A stretch of 11,152 bases of DNA from Burkholderiaceae bacterium (GTDB lineage: Bacteria > Pseudomonadota > Gammaproteobacteria > Burkholderiales > Burkholderiaceae_C): NCBI GenBank assembly GCA_017999135.1, contig JAGOBT010000061.1, forward strand, positions 1 to 11,152, read 5' to 3'. Position numbers and translations under genes: made by a program. Below the pieces are notes generated by a model. It ran no database searches, was not told the DNA's origin, and saw only the letters and a list, made by a program, of their open reading frames with translations. Positions 1 to 8,221 of the stretch are shown piece by piece; within the stretch, counting starts at the first letter, position 1; the number at the start of each line of letters is the position of its first letter.

Positions 1-1039
<1,039 letters not shown>

Positions 1040-1047
<8 letters not shown>

Positions 1048-1600
1048 GCCCGCTGCCGAGCGGGTGCACCTGCGGCCCACGCTGCTGAGCGACCTGGACT
1101 TCGTCATCCAGGTCGAGACTGACAGCCACAACCTGCCGTTCATCACCCCCTGGGAGCGGCCGCAGCATGAAGGCGCGGTGCGGTTTCCCGACTTCCGCCA
1201 CTTCATCATCGAGAGCGGCGCGGGCTACACGCCGGCCGGCTTCGTCATCCTGCAGGGCTGCCGCAATCCGCACCGCAGCGTGGAACTGAAGCGCCTGGTG
1301 CTGCGCCACGACGGCCAGGGCCAGGGACTGGGCCGGGCCACGGTGCGGTTGCTCAAGCAACTGGCCTTCCGCGACCTGCATGCCCACCGCTTCTGGCTGG
1401 ACGTGAAGCTGCTCAACACCCGGGCGCAGACGCTGTACCTGAGCGAAGGCTTCGTCGAGGAAGGCCGGCTGCGTGAAAGCGTGCGCCTGACCGGCAACGC
1501 CGCCGACGGCTATGACAGCCTGATCGTGATGAGCTTGCTCGACCGTGAATACCAGGCCCGGATGGCGCTGGGCCTGGAAGCTGCAGCCACCGCCCGCTGA
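1040..1600 (+). CDS. GNAT family N-acetyltransferase (RimJ/RimL-like)
   Basis: This is a 186-residue protein of the acetyl-CoA-dependent GNAT fold. The acetyl-CoA pyrophosphate-binding motif A is visible as LKRLVLRHDGQGQGLGR (about residues 83-99), with the Q-x-x-G-x-G/A loop at Q94-G98. The motif B region has N126-T-R-A followed by LYLSEGF (132-138), typical of RimJ/RimL-like acetyltransferases that modify protein N-termini or small molecules. The substrate cannot be told from sequence. The ATG at 1040 lies inside the end of parE (8-bp overlap), with GAGG at 1033-1036 as a close ribosome-binding site, so translation is probably coupled to parE. It ends 5 bp before the stop of the convergent DUF1415 gene. 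I see no signal peptide or membrane segment. A role linked to topoisomerase IV is unproven and may be only shared transcription. Confidence 0.88.
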
Positions 1601-1605
1601 CGCGC

Positions 1606-2175
1606 TCAGCGCTTCGCGTCGTCCCGGCACTGCTGCTGCAGCGCCGCCCAGCCGTCCGGCCCCAGGCGTTCCATCGTCGCCATGTTGACCTCGTAGATGG
1701 CCTCGGCGTCGGGGAAGGCCGCCACCGCCTTGTCGATGCTGTCTTCGCGGATCAGGTGCAGCGTGGGGTAGGGCGACCGGTTGGTGGCGTTGGTGATGTC
1801 GTCGGGCTCGGTGCCGTCGAACTGGTATTGGGGGTGGAAGCTGGCCACCTGCAGCACGCCTTCCAGGTCGAGTTCGGCCACCGTGTCTTCGGCGATGGCG
1901 AGGAAGTCGTTGTACTCGGCAAAGTCGGTCAGTACGCGCGGGTGGATCAGCAGCGTGGTCTCCAGGCGCTCGGGCGGCGCTTCGGCCAGCCGTTCCAGCT
2001 CGGCCACCAGGTCGGCCAGCAGAGCGGCGGGGTCGTCGGCCGCGCTGACCACATAGCGCACCTGGCCCTTGACCTGCGGCGCCTTGGCAAACGGGCACAG
2101 GTTCAGGCCGATCACGGCACGGTCGACCCAGGCGCGGGTTTCGGCTTGGGCATGGGCTTGTTGTTCGGGCGTCAT
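1606..2175 (-). CDS. DUF1415 family protein
   Basis: This 189-residue soluble protein is of unknown function. I recognise the DUF1415 family from its conserved blocks: GLNLCPFA (residues 23-30), TLLIHP (74-79), FHPQYQF (113-119) and ATNRSPYPTLHLIRE (130-144). The family is widespread in proteobacteria and has no established biochemical role. The conserved Cys27, His78 and His114 could bind a metal or take part in catalysis, which is inference only. The ATG (2175-2173) overlaps the TGA of the upstream RIO kinase gene (2174-2172) as ATGA on the minus strand, so the two are probably translationally coupled. A longer reading frame runs upstream to 2649, but that part is the antisense-type shadow of the kinase gene. 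The gene converges on the acetyltransferase gene with only a 5-bp gap and no room for a conventional terminator. Confidence 0.9.
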   Translation of the reverse strand: MTPEQQAHAQAETRAWVDRAVIGLNLCPFAKAPQVKGQVRYVVSAADDPAALLADLVAELERLAEAPPERLETTLLIHPRVLTDFAEYNDFLAIAEDTVAELDLEGVLQVASFHPQYQFDGTEPDDITNATNRSPYPTLHLIREDSIDKAVAAFPDAEAIYEVNMATMERLGPDGWAALQQQCRDDAKR

Positions 2176-3020
2176 CGCGGGGTTTGCATCCTCAGTCGGC
2201 GGGCGGCTTCCTCGTCCTTGGCATCGTCGATGACGGCCAGCACGTCGCCCAGGTTCACCGGCTTCACCGGCTGGGTGAAGCGGCCGGTCAGCGGGGTGTC
2301 GGCCTGCAGCAGGCCCTTTTCGAACAGGGCCCAGATCTCGCGGCCGTAGTCGGTGGCCAGCAGTTCGGGCGCAAAGCGGCCGAAGTAGTGGCGCAGGTTG
2401 GCCACGTCGCGTTCGAGCATGGCCTTGGCGTGGTTGTTGCCGGCGGCGTCCACCGCCTGCGGCAGGTCGATGATCACCGGCCCATCGGCGCCCACCAGGA
2501 TGTTGAATTCGCTCAGGTCGCCATGCACCACGCCGGCGGCCAGCATGCGCACCACCTCGCGCACCAGGGTGGCATGGTGGGCACGGGCCTCGTCGGGCGT
2601 GAAGGCCATGTCGTTCAGGCGCGGGGCGGCGTCGCCCTGGGCGTCGCACACCAGTTCCATCAGCAGCACGCCTTCATGGAAGTTGATCGGCCGCGGCACC
2701 CGCACGCCGGCGGCGGCCAGGCGGTACAGCGCGTCGACCTCGGCACTCTGCCAGGCGGCTTCCATCGCCTGGCGGCCGAACTTGGTGCCCTTGGCCATGG
2801 CGCGGGCCTGGCGGCTGTTCTTGGTCTTGCGGTTCTCGGTGTAGTCCACCGCCTGGCGGAAGCTGCGGTGGGTGGCCTCCTTGTAGACCTTGGCGCACAC
2901 CGTCTCTCCGCCGCTGCGCACCACGAACACCATCGCCTCCTTGCCGCTCATCAGCTGGCGCTGCACGCTGTCGATCAGGCCTTCGTCCAGCAGCGGCTGC
3001 AGCCGCGAGGGGGTTTTCAT
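2172..3020 (-). CDS. RIO-type atypical protein kinase
   Basis: This 282-residue protein is of the RIO kinase family, best known from archaeal and eukaryotic ribosome maturation; the bacterial members have poorly known roles. Visible motifs are the nucleotide loop MSGKEAMVF (residues 24-32), the catalytic lysine in CAKVYK (K44), the catalytic loop HGDLSEFN (166-173, with D168 and N173) and the metal-binding IIDLPQAVD (D185). All key residues are present, so it should bind ATP. The reading frame extends far upstream, but the real start is ATG 3020-3018: homology begins there (MKTPSRLQPLLDEGLI), and the upstream extension is antisense to the ExoD and dusC genes. I see no clear Shine-Dalgarno sequence. 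The stop overlaps the DUF1415 start by 4 bp, forming a two-gene minus-strand unit. Whether it phosphorylates protein or acts as an ATPase in ribosome assembly is not shown. Confidence 0.92.
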   Translation of the reverse strand: MKTPSRLQPLLDEGLIDSVQRQLMSGKEAMVFVVRSGGETVCAKVYKEATHRSFRQAVDYTENRKTKNSRQARAMAKGTKFGRQAMEAAWQSAEVDALYRLAAAGVRVPRPINFHEGVLLMELVCDAQGDAAPRLNDMAFTPDEARAHHATLVREVVRMLAAGVVHGDLSEFNILVGADGPVIIDLPQAVDAAGNNHAKAMLERDVANLRHYFGRFAPELLATDYGREIWALFEKGLLQADTPLTGRFTQPVKPVNLGDVLAVIDDAKDEEAARRLRMQTPR

Positions 3021-3189
3021 CTGCGGATTGTCGCCGCTGCGCCGTCCGCGGCGGCGCGTGGGCCACGGCCGCACTGCGGCGCCGCCGCACACCGGCTCGG
3101 TAAACTGCCCGCATGGTGATCTGCATGCTGGACTGTCTGCGCAATGTGATGCTGCCCCGTGTGGCGCGCCGTGGCGCCGTGCCCCCGGC
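3021..3189. promoter_or_regulatory. Divergent intergenic region between the RIO kinase and ExoD-family genes
   Basis: This short GC-rich gap must hold the start signals for both the minus-strand kinase unit and the plus-strand ExoD unit. I find no convincing -35/-10 pair. The only AT-rich patch is GGTAAACT near 3099-3106, whose TAAACT is a weak -10-like match on the plus strand, 7-12 bases before the small ORF at 3113. A GC-rich inverted repeat (CGCCGC at 3032-3037 and GCGGCG at 3048-3053) sits close to the kinase start but is unremarkable in this base composition. The promoter role is inferred from gene orientation alone. Confidence 0.3.
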
Positions 3190-3193
3190 ATGA
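3113..3193 (+). CDS. Possible 26-codon leader ORF coupled to the ExoD-family gene
   Basis: An ATG at 3113 opens a 26-codon frame (MVICMLDCLRNVMLPR, then a short basic and Pro/Ala-rich end). Its TGA (3191-3193) overlaps the ATG of the ExoD-family gene as ATGA. The ExoD ATG has no Shine-Dalgarno-like sequence before it, so translation through this small frame could deliver ribosomes to it. The peptide has two cysteines (residues 4 and 8) and no recognisable motif. No good ribosome-binding site precedes its own ATG. It may be a real leader peptide or simply a chance frame in the 5' untranslated region. Confidence 0.3.
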   Translation: MVICMLDCLRNVMLPRVARRGAVPPA

Positions 3194-3819
3194 CCGCGCC
3201 GGCCGATGGGCCAGCCGCCAAGGCCACGCTGCTGAGCATGCTGCTGGCCCTGGCGCAGGACGACAGCCGCGCCCGCATTTCCATCGGCGACCTGCTCGCT
3301 GCGCTGGGCGACCGGGCACTGGCCGCACTGCTGTTCGTGTTTGCCGTGCCCAACGTGCTGCCGGTGCCGCCCGGCACGTCCACCATCCTGGGCGCGCCGC
3401 TGGTGTTCCTGGCGGCCCAGCTGGCCTTCGGGCTGCGGCCCTGGTTGCCGGGCGTGATCGCCGATCGCACCATCGCGCGGGAAGACTTTGCCGGCCTGGT
3501 GCGGCGCATCAGCCCCTGGCTGGCCCGTGCCGAGCGCCTGCTGCGGCCCCGCGCCGTCCTGCTGGTGCTGCCGCCGATGGAGTACCTGGTGGGGCTGGTG
3601 TGCCTGCTGCTGGCCGTGGTGCTGGTGCTGCCGATTCCGCTGGGCAACATGCTGCCGGCGCTGGCCATCAGCATGCTGGCCCTCGGCATCCTGGAGCGGG
3701 ACGGCTTCTGGATCCTGGCTGGCCTGGCGGTGGCGGCCGTGTCGGCGGCCGTGGTGTCGGGTGTGGTGTTTGCCGCGTTCAAGGCGGCGGTGTACTTCGT
3801 CACCAAGGTGCTGCCATGA
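3190..3819 (+). CDS. ExoD family (exopolysaccharide synthesis ExoD-like) inner-membrane protein
   Basis: This 209-residue integral membrane protein resembles the ExoD family, named after a rhizobial gene needed for normal exopolysaccharide and alkali tolerance; its molecular activity is unknown. The pattern is an amphipathic N-terminal segment ending in ISIGDLLAALGDRA (about 30-43), then hydrophobic segments at roughly 44-60, 66-82, 122-148, 152-168 and 173-197. The family's repeated signature is visible twice: LPVPPGTSTILGAPL (57-71) and LPIPLGNMLPALAI (147-160), followed by ERDG (169-172). The start at 3190 matches the usual family N-terminus. Upstream codons in the same frame are antisense to the RIO kinase gene. 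The ATG overlaps the stop of a possible leader ORF, and the TGA (3817-3819) overlaps the ATG of the next membrane protein. A role in exopolysaccharide is by family name only; no polysaccharide genes are nearby. Confidence 0.88.
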   Translation: MTAPADGPAAKATLLSMLLALAQDDSRARISIGDLLAALGDRALAALLFVFAVPNVLPVPPGTSTILGAPLVFLAAQLAFGLRPWLPGVIADRTIAREDFAGLVRRISPWLARAERLLRPRAVLLVLPPMEYLVGLVCLLLAVVLVLPIPLGNMLPALAISMLALGILERDGFWILAGLAVAAVSAAVVSGVVFAAFKAAVYFVTKVLP

Positions 3820-4106
3820 CAGCGTCGCAGGGCTTCATCGCCAGGCGCTGGCGCGGGGATGTGCCGCTGCGCACCGTGTTCTGGCGCGACATGCTGGGCG
3901 TGGGCACCGCCGTCAACGTGCTGTTCACCTTTGCGGCACTGATCGCCGCCACCCAGGGCGGGCCGTCCTGGGTGGCCGTGGCCATCCACCTGTTGCCGCT
4001 GCCCTACAACCTGTTCCTGCTGGCGGCCGTGGGGCGCGCGCCGCCGCGCAGCCGCATGGCGTCCGGCGTGGGCATGGCCTGGGTGGCGGTGATGCTGCTG
4101 GTGTAG
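3816..4106 (+). CDS. Small hypothetical membrane protein (96 residues)
   Basis: I do not recognise a named family with certainty. The 96-residue product has a basic N-terminus ([18 protein letters not shown], residues 10-27) followed by three hydrophobic stretches at about 28-46, 51-72 and 83-96. This suggests a small inner-membrane protein with a cytoplasmic basic end. The W-R-G-D/E-x-P-L-x-x-x-F-W style opening resembles the N-terminus of several small uncharacterised proteobacterial membrane proteins. The start is well supported: the ATG at 3816 overlaps the ExoD-family stop as ATGA, and AAGG at 3805-3808 lies 7 bases upstream as a ribosome-binding site. It ends at TAG 4104-4106, 16 bp before dusC. 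It is probably co-translated with the ExoD-family protein and may act with it in the membrane, which is inference. Confidence 0.75.
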   Translation: MTASQGFIARRWRGDVPLRTVFWRDMLGVGTAVNVLFTFAALIAATQGGPSWVAVAIHLLPLPYNLFLLAAVGRAPPRSRMASGVGMAWVAVMLLV

Positions 4107-4122
4107 CTGCAGGCCGCGCACC

Positions 4123-5133
4123 ATGACCATCCTGCTGGCGCCCATGGAAGGCCTGCTGGACCACCCGCTGCGCCAGGTGCTGACGGCGGTGGGCGGCATC
4201 GACCGCTGTGTCACCGAGTTCATCCGCATCACCGACCAGCTGCTGCCCGAGCGGGTGTTCACCCGGGTGATGCCCGAACTGCTGCGCGGCAGCCGCACGC
4301 AGGCCGGCACGCCGGTGCGCGCGCAGTTGCTGGGCAGTGATCCGCAGTGCCTGGCGGACAACGCCGCCCGCCTGGCCGAACTGGGCGCCGAGGGCATCGA
4401 CCTGAACTTCGGCTGCCCGGCCAAGACGGTGAACCGCCACCGCGGCGGCGCGGTGCTGCTGGACGAGCCGGAGTTGCTTCACGCCATCACGGCGGCGGTG
4501 CGGCGGGCGGTGCCGGCCCATCTGCCCGTGTCGGCCAAGATGCGGCTGGGCCACCGCGACGACGACGGCCGGGTGGAAGCCGCCCAGGCGCTGGCCGCCG
4601 GCGGCGCCGGCGAGCTGGTGGTGCATGCACGCACCAAGCTGCAGGGCTACAGGCCGCCCGCCTTCTGGCACCGGGTGGCCGACATCCGTGCTGCCGTGCC
4701 CGTACCGGTGATCGCCAATGGCGAGATCTGGACAGTGGCCGATGCGCAGCGGGCGCGGGCCGAGTCGGGCTGCCACGGCCTGATGCTGGGCCGCGGCCAG
4801 GTGGCCGACCCTGGCCTGGCCTGGGCACTGCGCGCGGCCGATGGCGCACCGCCGCACCCGGTGACCTGGGCCGACCTGCAGCCCGGGCTGCTGCGCTTCT
4901 GGGATCTGGTGGCACTGCAGGCGGCGCCGCGCCACCGCGCCGGGCGGCTCAAGCAATGGCTGAACCTGCTGCGCCGCCGCTACCCCGAGGCCCAGGCCGC
5001 GTTCGACCGCGTGCGCCCGCTCACCGACCCGGCAGAGGTGGCCGCGGTGCTGTGGGGGCCGGCGCCCGCGCCAGGGTCACCACCAGCACCCCGCCCAGCA
5101 CCGCCAGCGACGCACCCAGCAGGTGCGGCGTGA
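4123..5133 (+). CDS. dusC: tRNA-dihydrouridine(16) synthase DusC-type
   Basis: This flavin-dependent enzyme reduces uridine to dihydrouridine in tRNA; the DusC branch acts at position 16 in E. coli. The 336-residue protein has an FMN-binding TIM barrel starting LLAPMEG (residues 4-10). The DusC-like [12 protein letters not shown] follows (31-42), then the catalytic cysteine in [11 protein letters not shown] (C98). FMN/substrate-binding residues are K139 in SAKMRLG, H168 in VVHART and the phosphate-binding ANGEIW/GRG loops (198-203, 223-225). The C-terminal helical RNA-binding domain contains [16 protein letters not shown] (275-290). Similarity to E. coli DusC fades after about residue 312; the last about 24 residues are Pro/Ala-rich. 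E. coli DusC has about 315 residues. This tail is encoded over the end of the convergent transporter gene (5021-5133). The ATG at 4123 is preceded by a weak GCAGG about 9 bases upstream. It probably belongs to the same transcript as the ExoD-family unit. Confidence 0.93.
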   Translation: MTILLAPMEGLLDHPLRQVLTAVGGIDRCVTEFIRITDQLLPERVFTRVMPELLRGSRTQAGTPVRAQLLGSDPQCLADNAARLAELGAEGIDLNFGCPAKTVNRHRGGAVLLDEPELLHAITAAVRRAVPAHLPVSAKMRLGHRDDDGRVEAAQALAAGGAGELVVHARTKLQGYRPPAFWHRVADIRAAVPVPVIANGEIWTVADAQRARAESGCHGLMLGRGQVADPGLAWALRAADGAPPHPVTWADLQPGLLRFWDLVALQAAPRHRAGRLKQWLNLLRRRYPEAQAAFDRVRPLTDPAEVAAVLWGPAPAPGSPPAPRPAPPATHPAGAA

Positions 5134-5929
5134 GCGGCTCGCCCAGCAGCGCCACCCCGCCGGCGGTGGCCAGTGCCGGCACGCTGAGCTGCAGGATGGC
5201 GGCCCGCGTGGCCGTCAGCCCGCGCAGTGCGGTGTACCAGATGGCATAGCCCATGCCGGAGGCCAGGGCGCCCGACGCCAGCGCCAGCAGCACGCCCGGC
5301 CCGTCCCAGCGCATCTGGGCGGCCATCACGGTGCTCACCCCCAGCGCCAGCGGCGTGGCGCGCAGGAAGTTGCCGGCCGTGACGGCCGTCGGGTCGCCGC
5401 CTGCGGTGCGGCCGCGCAGCGTGTACACCGCCCAGGCCACGCCGGCGCCACCCATCAGCAGGCCGGCCGACAAGGACGGCGTGGCCAGCCCCGGCAACAG
5501 CAGCCACACCAGCCCGGCGCTGGCCGCCGCCAGGCCCAGCCACTGCAGCGGCCGCAGCCGTTCACCGCGCCACAGGCCCCAGCCGATCATCGTGGTCTGC
5601 ACCACGCCGAACAGCAGCAGCGCGCCGGTGGCGGCGCTCAGGCTGACATAGGCGAACGAGAAGCCGGCCGCATAGACGAACAGCGCCAGCGCCGAGGTCC
5701 AGTCACCAGCTGCCCAGGGCAGGGCAGCGCCCGGCTGGCCGCGGCCGCGCCAGGCGACCAGCAGCGCCAGCACCAGCGCACCCGATGCCAGCCGCACGCT
5801 GGTGAAGCTGGCGGGATCGATGCTGGTCTGCTTCAGCGCCAGCCGGCACAGCAGCGAGTTGCCGGCAAATGCCACCAGCGCCAGGCTGGTCAGCAGCGCC
5901 GTGCGCAGCGGATCGAGGGCATGTGGCAT
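5021..5929 (-). CDS. EamA/DMT family transporter
   Basis: This is a 302-residue, strongly hydrophobic protein with the architecture of drug/metabolite transporter superfamily members: about ten membrane segments in two EamA halves. The first half begins [19 protein letters not shown] (from about residue 14), with an early S/T-V-R-L motif (FTSVRLASG), and ends near GLVWLLLPG. The second half begins [19 protein letters not shown] and contains [18 protein letters not shown], the E-P motif typical of the family near its end. The substrate is unknown; relatives export amino acids, metabolites or drugs. I chose ATG 5929-5927; a GTG one codon upstream (5932-5930) is an equal alternative. The last about 37 codons overlap the 3' end of dusC on the other strand. 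It lies 34 bp downstream of htpX on the same strand, so the two may share a transcript. A short Pro/Arg-rich tail ends the protein. Confidence 0.9.
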   Translation of the reverse strand: MPHALDPLRTALLTSLALVAFAGNSLLCRLALKQTSIDPASFTSVRLASGALVLALLVAWRGRGQPGAALPWAAGDWTSALALFVYAAGFSFAYVSLSAATGALLLFGVVQTTMIGWGLWRGERLRPLQWLGLAAASAGLVWLLLPGLATPSLSAGLLMGGAGVAWAVYTLRGRTAGGDPTAVTAGNFLRATPLALGVSTVMAAQMRWDGPGVLLALASGALASGMGYAIWYTALRGLTATRAAILQLSVPALATAGGVALLGEPLTPHLLGASLAVLGGVLVVTLARAPAPTAPRPPLPGR

Positions 5930-5963
5930 CACGCCATTGTGGCGGGCACCATGCCAGGGTGCG

Positions 5964-6836
5964 TCACTGCCCCTTGAGGCGGGCGATGCGCTCTTCCATC
6001 GGCGGGTGGCTGGAGAACAGCGCCATCAGGCCGCTGGGGCGGGCGCTGATGCCCATCGCCTGCATGGCCTTGGGCATCTCGCCGGGGTCCAGCCCGCCCA
6101 GGCGGGCCAGGGCATTGATCATCGGCTGCTTGCGGCCCATCAGGGTGGCGGCGTCGGCGTCGGCGCGGTATTCGCGCTGCCGCGAGAACCAGGCCACGAT
6201 GATGGCGGCCACCACGCCCAGCAGGATGTCGAGCACGACAGTGGTGATGTAGTAGCCCATGCCCGGGCCGTCGTTCGTGTTGCGCAGCACCACCTTGTCG
6301 ACGAAGTAGCCGATCACGCGGGACAGGAAGACCACGAAGGTGTTCATCACGCCCTGGATCAGCGCCATGGTCACCATGTCGCCGTTGGCGACGTGGGCCA
6401 CCTCGTGGCCGATGACGGCCTCGACTTCTTCCTTGGTCATCGATTGCAGCAGACCGGTGGACACCGCCACCAGCGCCGAATTCTTGAACGCGCCGGTGGC
6501 AAAGGCGTTGGGCGGGCCTTCGTAGATGCCGACCTCGGGCGTCTGGATGCCTGCCTTCTGCGCAAAGCGCTCGGTCGTCTGCACCAGCCAGCGGTGGGTG
6601 GGATCGGGCGAGCCGTTGACCAGCTGCAGGCGGGTGGTCCACTTGGCCATCGGCTTGCTGATCAGCAGCGAGATGAAGGCGCCGCCGAAGCCCATCACCA
6701 GCGCAAAGCCCAGCAGCGAGGTCAGGTTCAGGCCGTTGGCGGTGAGGAAGCGGTTCAGCCCCAGCAGGTGCACGGCCAGGCCGAGCACCAGCATGACACC
6801 CAGGTTGGTGGCGATGAACAGGGCAATGCGTTTCAT
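5964..6836 (-). CDS. htpX: Inner-membrane zinc metalloprotease HtpX (M48 family)
   Basis: HtpX is a membrane-bound protease that cleaves misfolded inner-membrane proteins and overlaps in function with FtsH. The 290-residue product has the usual length. Two N-terminal membrane segments lie at about 4-25 and 39-59. The zinc motif HEVAH is at residues 144-148, with H144 and H148 as ligands and E145 as the catalytic base. Two further hydrophobic segments lie at about 154-175 and 196-217. The third zinc ligand is in [10 protein letters not shown] (E222), and the conserved [14 protein letters not shown] block is near the end (274-287). The start [15 protein letters not shown] matches known HtpX N-termini; the frame continues upstream to 7034 but that portion is not HtpX-like. 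No clear Shine-Dalgarno sequence precedes the ATG. E. coli htpX is induced by envelope stress, but I see no clear heat-shock promoter here. Confidence 0.96.
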   Translation of the reverse strand: MKRIALFIATNLGVMLVLGLAVHLLGLNRFLTANGLNLTSLLGFALVMGFGGAFISLLISKPMAKWTTRLQLVNGSPDPTHRWLVQTTERFAQKAGIQTPEVGIYEGPPNAFATGAFKNSALVAVSTGLLQSMTKEEVEAVIGHEVAHVANGDMVTMALIQGVMNTFVVFLSRVIGYFVDKVVLRNTNDGPGMGYYITTVVLDILLGVVAAIIVAWFSRQREYRADADAATLMGRKQPMINALARLGGLDPGEMPKAMQAMGISARPSGLMALFSSHPPMEERIARLKGQ

Positions 6837-6946
6837 GGTGGCAGGCGCAGGGTGTGCGCAGAATGCAGATGGCCCGCATTCTCGCCAGGCCAGGCCACAA
6901 TAAAAACCAGCCTGAATCGATCTGACGTTTCGTTGATGACTGACGA
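6837..6946. promoter_or_regulatory. Intergenic region upstream of htpX
   Basis: This 110-bp gap separates the acyl-CoA dehydrogenase stop from the htpX start, both on the minus strand. It is locally richer in A/T than its surroundings, notably AATAAAAACC at about 6899-6908, and is the likely place for an htpX promoter. Reading the minus strand, a weak -10-like GAGAAT lies 17 bases after TTTTTA, but the -35 element is poor. A small perfect inverted repeat (ACTGA at 6939-6943, TCAGT at 6947-6951, 3-base loop) straddles the dehydrogenase stop codon and is too short to be called a terminator. Confidence 0.3.
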
Positions 6947-8110
6947 TCAGTAGCTCTTGGGCAGGCCGAGCACCTTCTCTGCGATGAAGCACAGGATCAG
7001 CTGCGGGCTGACCGGCGCCAGCCGCGGGATCCACGCTTCACGCAGGTAGCGCTCGACGTGGTACTCCTTGGCGTAGCCCATGCCGCCGTGGGTGAACATG
7101 GCCGACTCACAGGCCTTGAAGCAGGCCTCGGCGCCCAGGAACTTGGCGGCGTTGGCCTCGGCGGCGCAGGGCTGGCCGCTGTCGTACAGCGTGGCGGCCT
7201 TGTGCACCATCAGGTGGGCGGCTTCCAGTTCCATCCAGTTGCGCGCCAGCGGGTGGGCAATGCCCTGGTTCTGGCCGATGGGGCGGTTGAACACCACCCG
7301 CTCCTTGGCATAGCTGGCCGCGCGGGCCAGCGCGGCGCGGCCCAGGCCGATGGCCTCGGCGCCGATCAGGATGCGCTCGGGGTTCAGGCCGTGCAGGATG
7401 TAGGAAAAGCCCTTGCCTTCCTCGCCGATACGGTCTTCGACCGGGATGCGCAGGTCGTCGATGAACAGCTGGTTGCTGTCGACCGCCTTGCGGCCCATCT
7501 TCGGGATCTCGTGCACCGCGATGGCGCTGCGGTCGAGTGCGGTGTAGAACAGGCTCAGGCCCTCGGTGCCCTTGCATTCGTCCTGCGGCGTGGTGCGGGT
7601 CAGCAGCAGGATGCGGTTGGCCACCTGGGCTGAGCTGATCCACAGCTTCTGGCCGTTGACGCGGTAGTGGTCGCCGTGCCTGACCGCCCTTGTCTTCAGG
7701 CCCAGCGTGTTCAGGCCGCTGTCGGGCTCGGTCACGCCGAAGCAGGCCTTGTCCTGGCCAGCGATCAGCGGCGGCAGCCAGCGCGCCTTCTGTGCATCGG
7801 TGCCGAACACCACGGCCGGATGCAGGCCGAAGATGTTCATGTGCACGGCAGACGCGCCCGACAGCCCGGCGCCGGTGGCGGCGATGGTGTGCATCATCAG
7901 CGCCGCCTCGGTGATGCCCAGGCCGGCACCGCCGAAGGCTGGCGGCATCGCGATGCCCAGCCAGCCGGCCTGCGCCAGCGCTTGATGGAAATCATGCGGG
8001 AAGCCGCCGTCGGTGTCCTTCTGCAGCCAGTAGTCGGCGTCGAAGGGTTGGCACAGCCGGCCGATCGCGTCCACGATCTGCTGCTGGTCGTCGCTGAGGT
8101 TGAAGTCCAT
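6947..8110 (-). CDS. Acyl-CoA dehydrogenase family protein with displaced catalytic glutamate
   Basis: This 387-residue FAD-dependent enzyme belongs to the family that forms a 2,3-double bond in acyl-CoA thioesters and passes electrons to electron-transfer flavoprotein. The helical N-terminal domain starts [16 protein letters not shown]; the mid-domain FAD/substrate motif is [10 protein letters not shown] (123-132) with KLWISSA (155-161). C-terminal domain motifs are [12 protein letters not shown] (271-282) and [18 protein letters not shown] (341-358). At the place where medium-chain enzymes carry the catalytic Glu in YEGTS, this protein reads LAPVS, with P366 at the Glu position. A candidate replacement is E245 in [10 protein letters not shown], matching the position used by isovaleryl-CoA dehydrogenase. 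I chose ATG 8110-8108 because the family N-terminus begins there; a GTG at 8149 would add 13 unlikely residues. It is divergent from the acyl-CoA synthetase gene. The substrate is unknown. Confidence 0.92.
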   Translation of the reverse strand: MDFNLSDDQQQIVDAIGRLCQPFDADYWLQKDTDGGFPHDFHQALAQAGWLGIAMPPAFGGAGLGITEAALMMHTIAATGAGLSGASAVHMNIFGLHPAVVFGTDAQKARWLPPLIAGQDKACFGVTEPDSGLNTLGLKTRAVRHGDHYRVNGQKLWISSAQVANRILLLTRTTPQDECKGTEGLSLFYTALDRSAIAVHEIPKMGRKAVDSNQLFIDDLRIPVEDRIGEEGKGFSYILHGLNPERILIGAEAIGLGRAALARAASYAKERVVFNRPIGQNQGIAHPLARNWMELEAAHLMVHKAATLYDSGQPCAAEANAAKFLGAEACFKACESAMFTHGGMGYAKEYHVERYLREAWIPRLAPVSPQLILCFIAEKVLGLPKSY

Positions 8111-8221
8111 GCCACGAGGGTAGGGCGCGCCCGGCCGGCGCCTTGACACGCAAGCGACGGCTGCGGGGCGGTGTTTTCACGCATCATCCGCGCCAATTCC
8201 CAGGCCGCCCGGAGACTGCCC
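8111..8221. promoter_or_regulatory. Divergent promoter region between acyl-CoA dehydrogenase and acyl-CoA synthetase genes
   Basis: This 111-bp gap separates two divergently transcribed acyl-CoA genes and should contain promoters for both. A perfect TTGACA hexamer occurs on the plus strand at 8143-8148, but no acceptable -10 box lies 16-19 bases downstream, so I cannot call a complete sigma-70 promoter. I see no long inverted repeat that would mark a FadR-, PsrA- or TetR-type operator; only the tiny GTGTTTTCAC (8171-8180). The control role is inferred from gene layout. Confidence 0.35.
8211..8214 (+). promoter_or_regulatory. Ribosome-binding site deciding the acyl-CoA synthetase start
   Basis: GGAG lies 7 bases before ATG 8222. 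This selects 8222 over the upstream in-frame GTG at 8171, which has no such site and would add 17 residues not seen in relatives. Confidence 0.75.

Noticed and set aside
1601..1613. GCGCT/AGCGC dyad between the convergent acetyltransferase and DUF1415 genes as a shared terminator
   Set aside because: The arms are separated by a single base, too tight for a hairpin, and no T-run flanks them.
3021..4424. A long upstream extension of the RIO kinase frame, giving a 750-codon open frame
   Set aside because: Kinase homology starts at ATG 3020. The extension is antisense to the ExoD, small membrane protein and dusC genes and has low-complexity Ser/Arg-rich composition.
6939..6951. A small perfect inverted repeat at the acyl-CoA dehydrogenase stop as a terminator
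   Set aside because: The stem is only 5 bp, not GC-rich, and is not followed by a T-run on the minus strand.
5802..6953. A 383-codon plus-strand open frame across htpX and the start of the transporter gene
   Set aside because: It is antisense to the well-supported htpX and EamA genes and is rich in His/Gln/Arg/Ala.
8143..8148. A perfect TTGACA as a full sigma-70 promoter for the acyl-CoA synthetase gene
   Set aside because: No -10-like hexamer lies at 16-19 bases downstream, so it may be a chance match.
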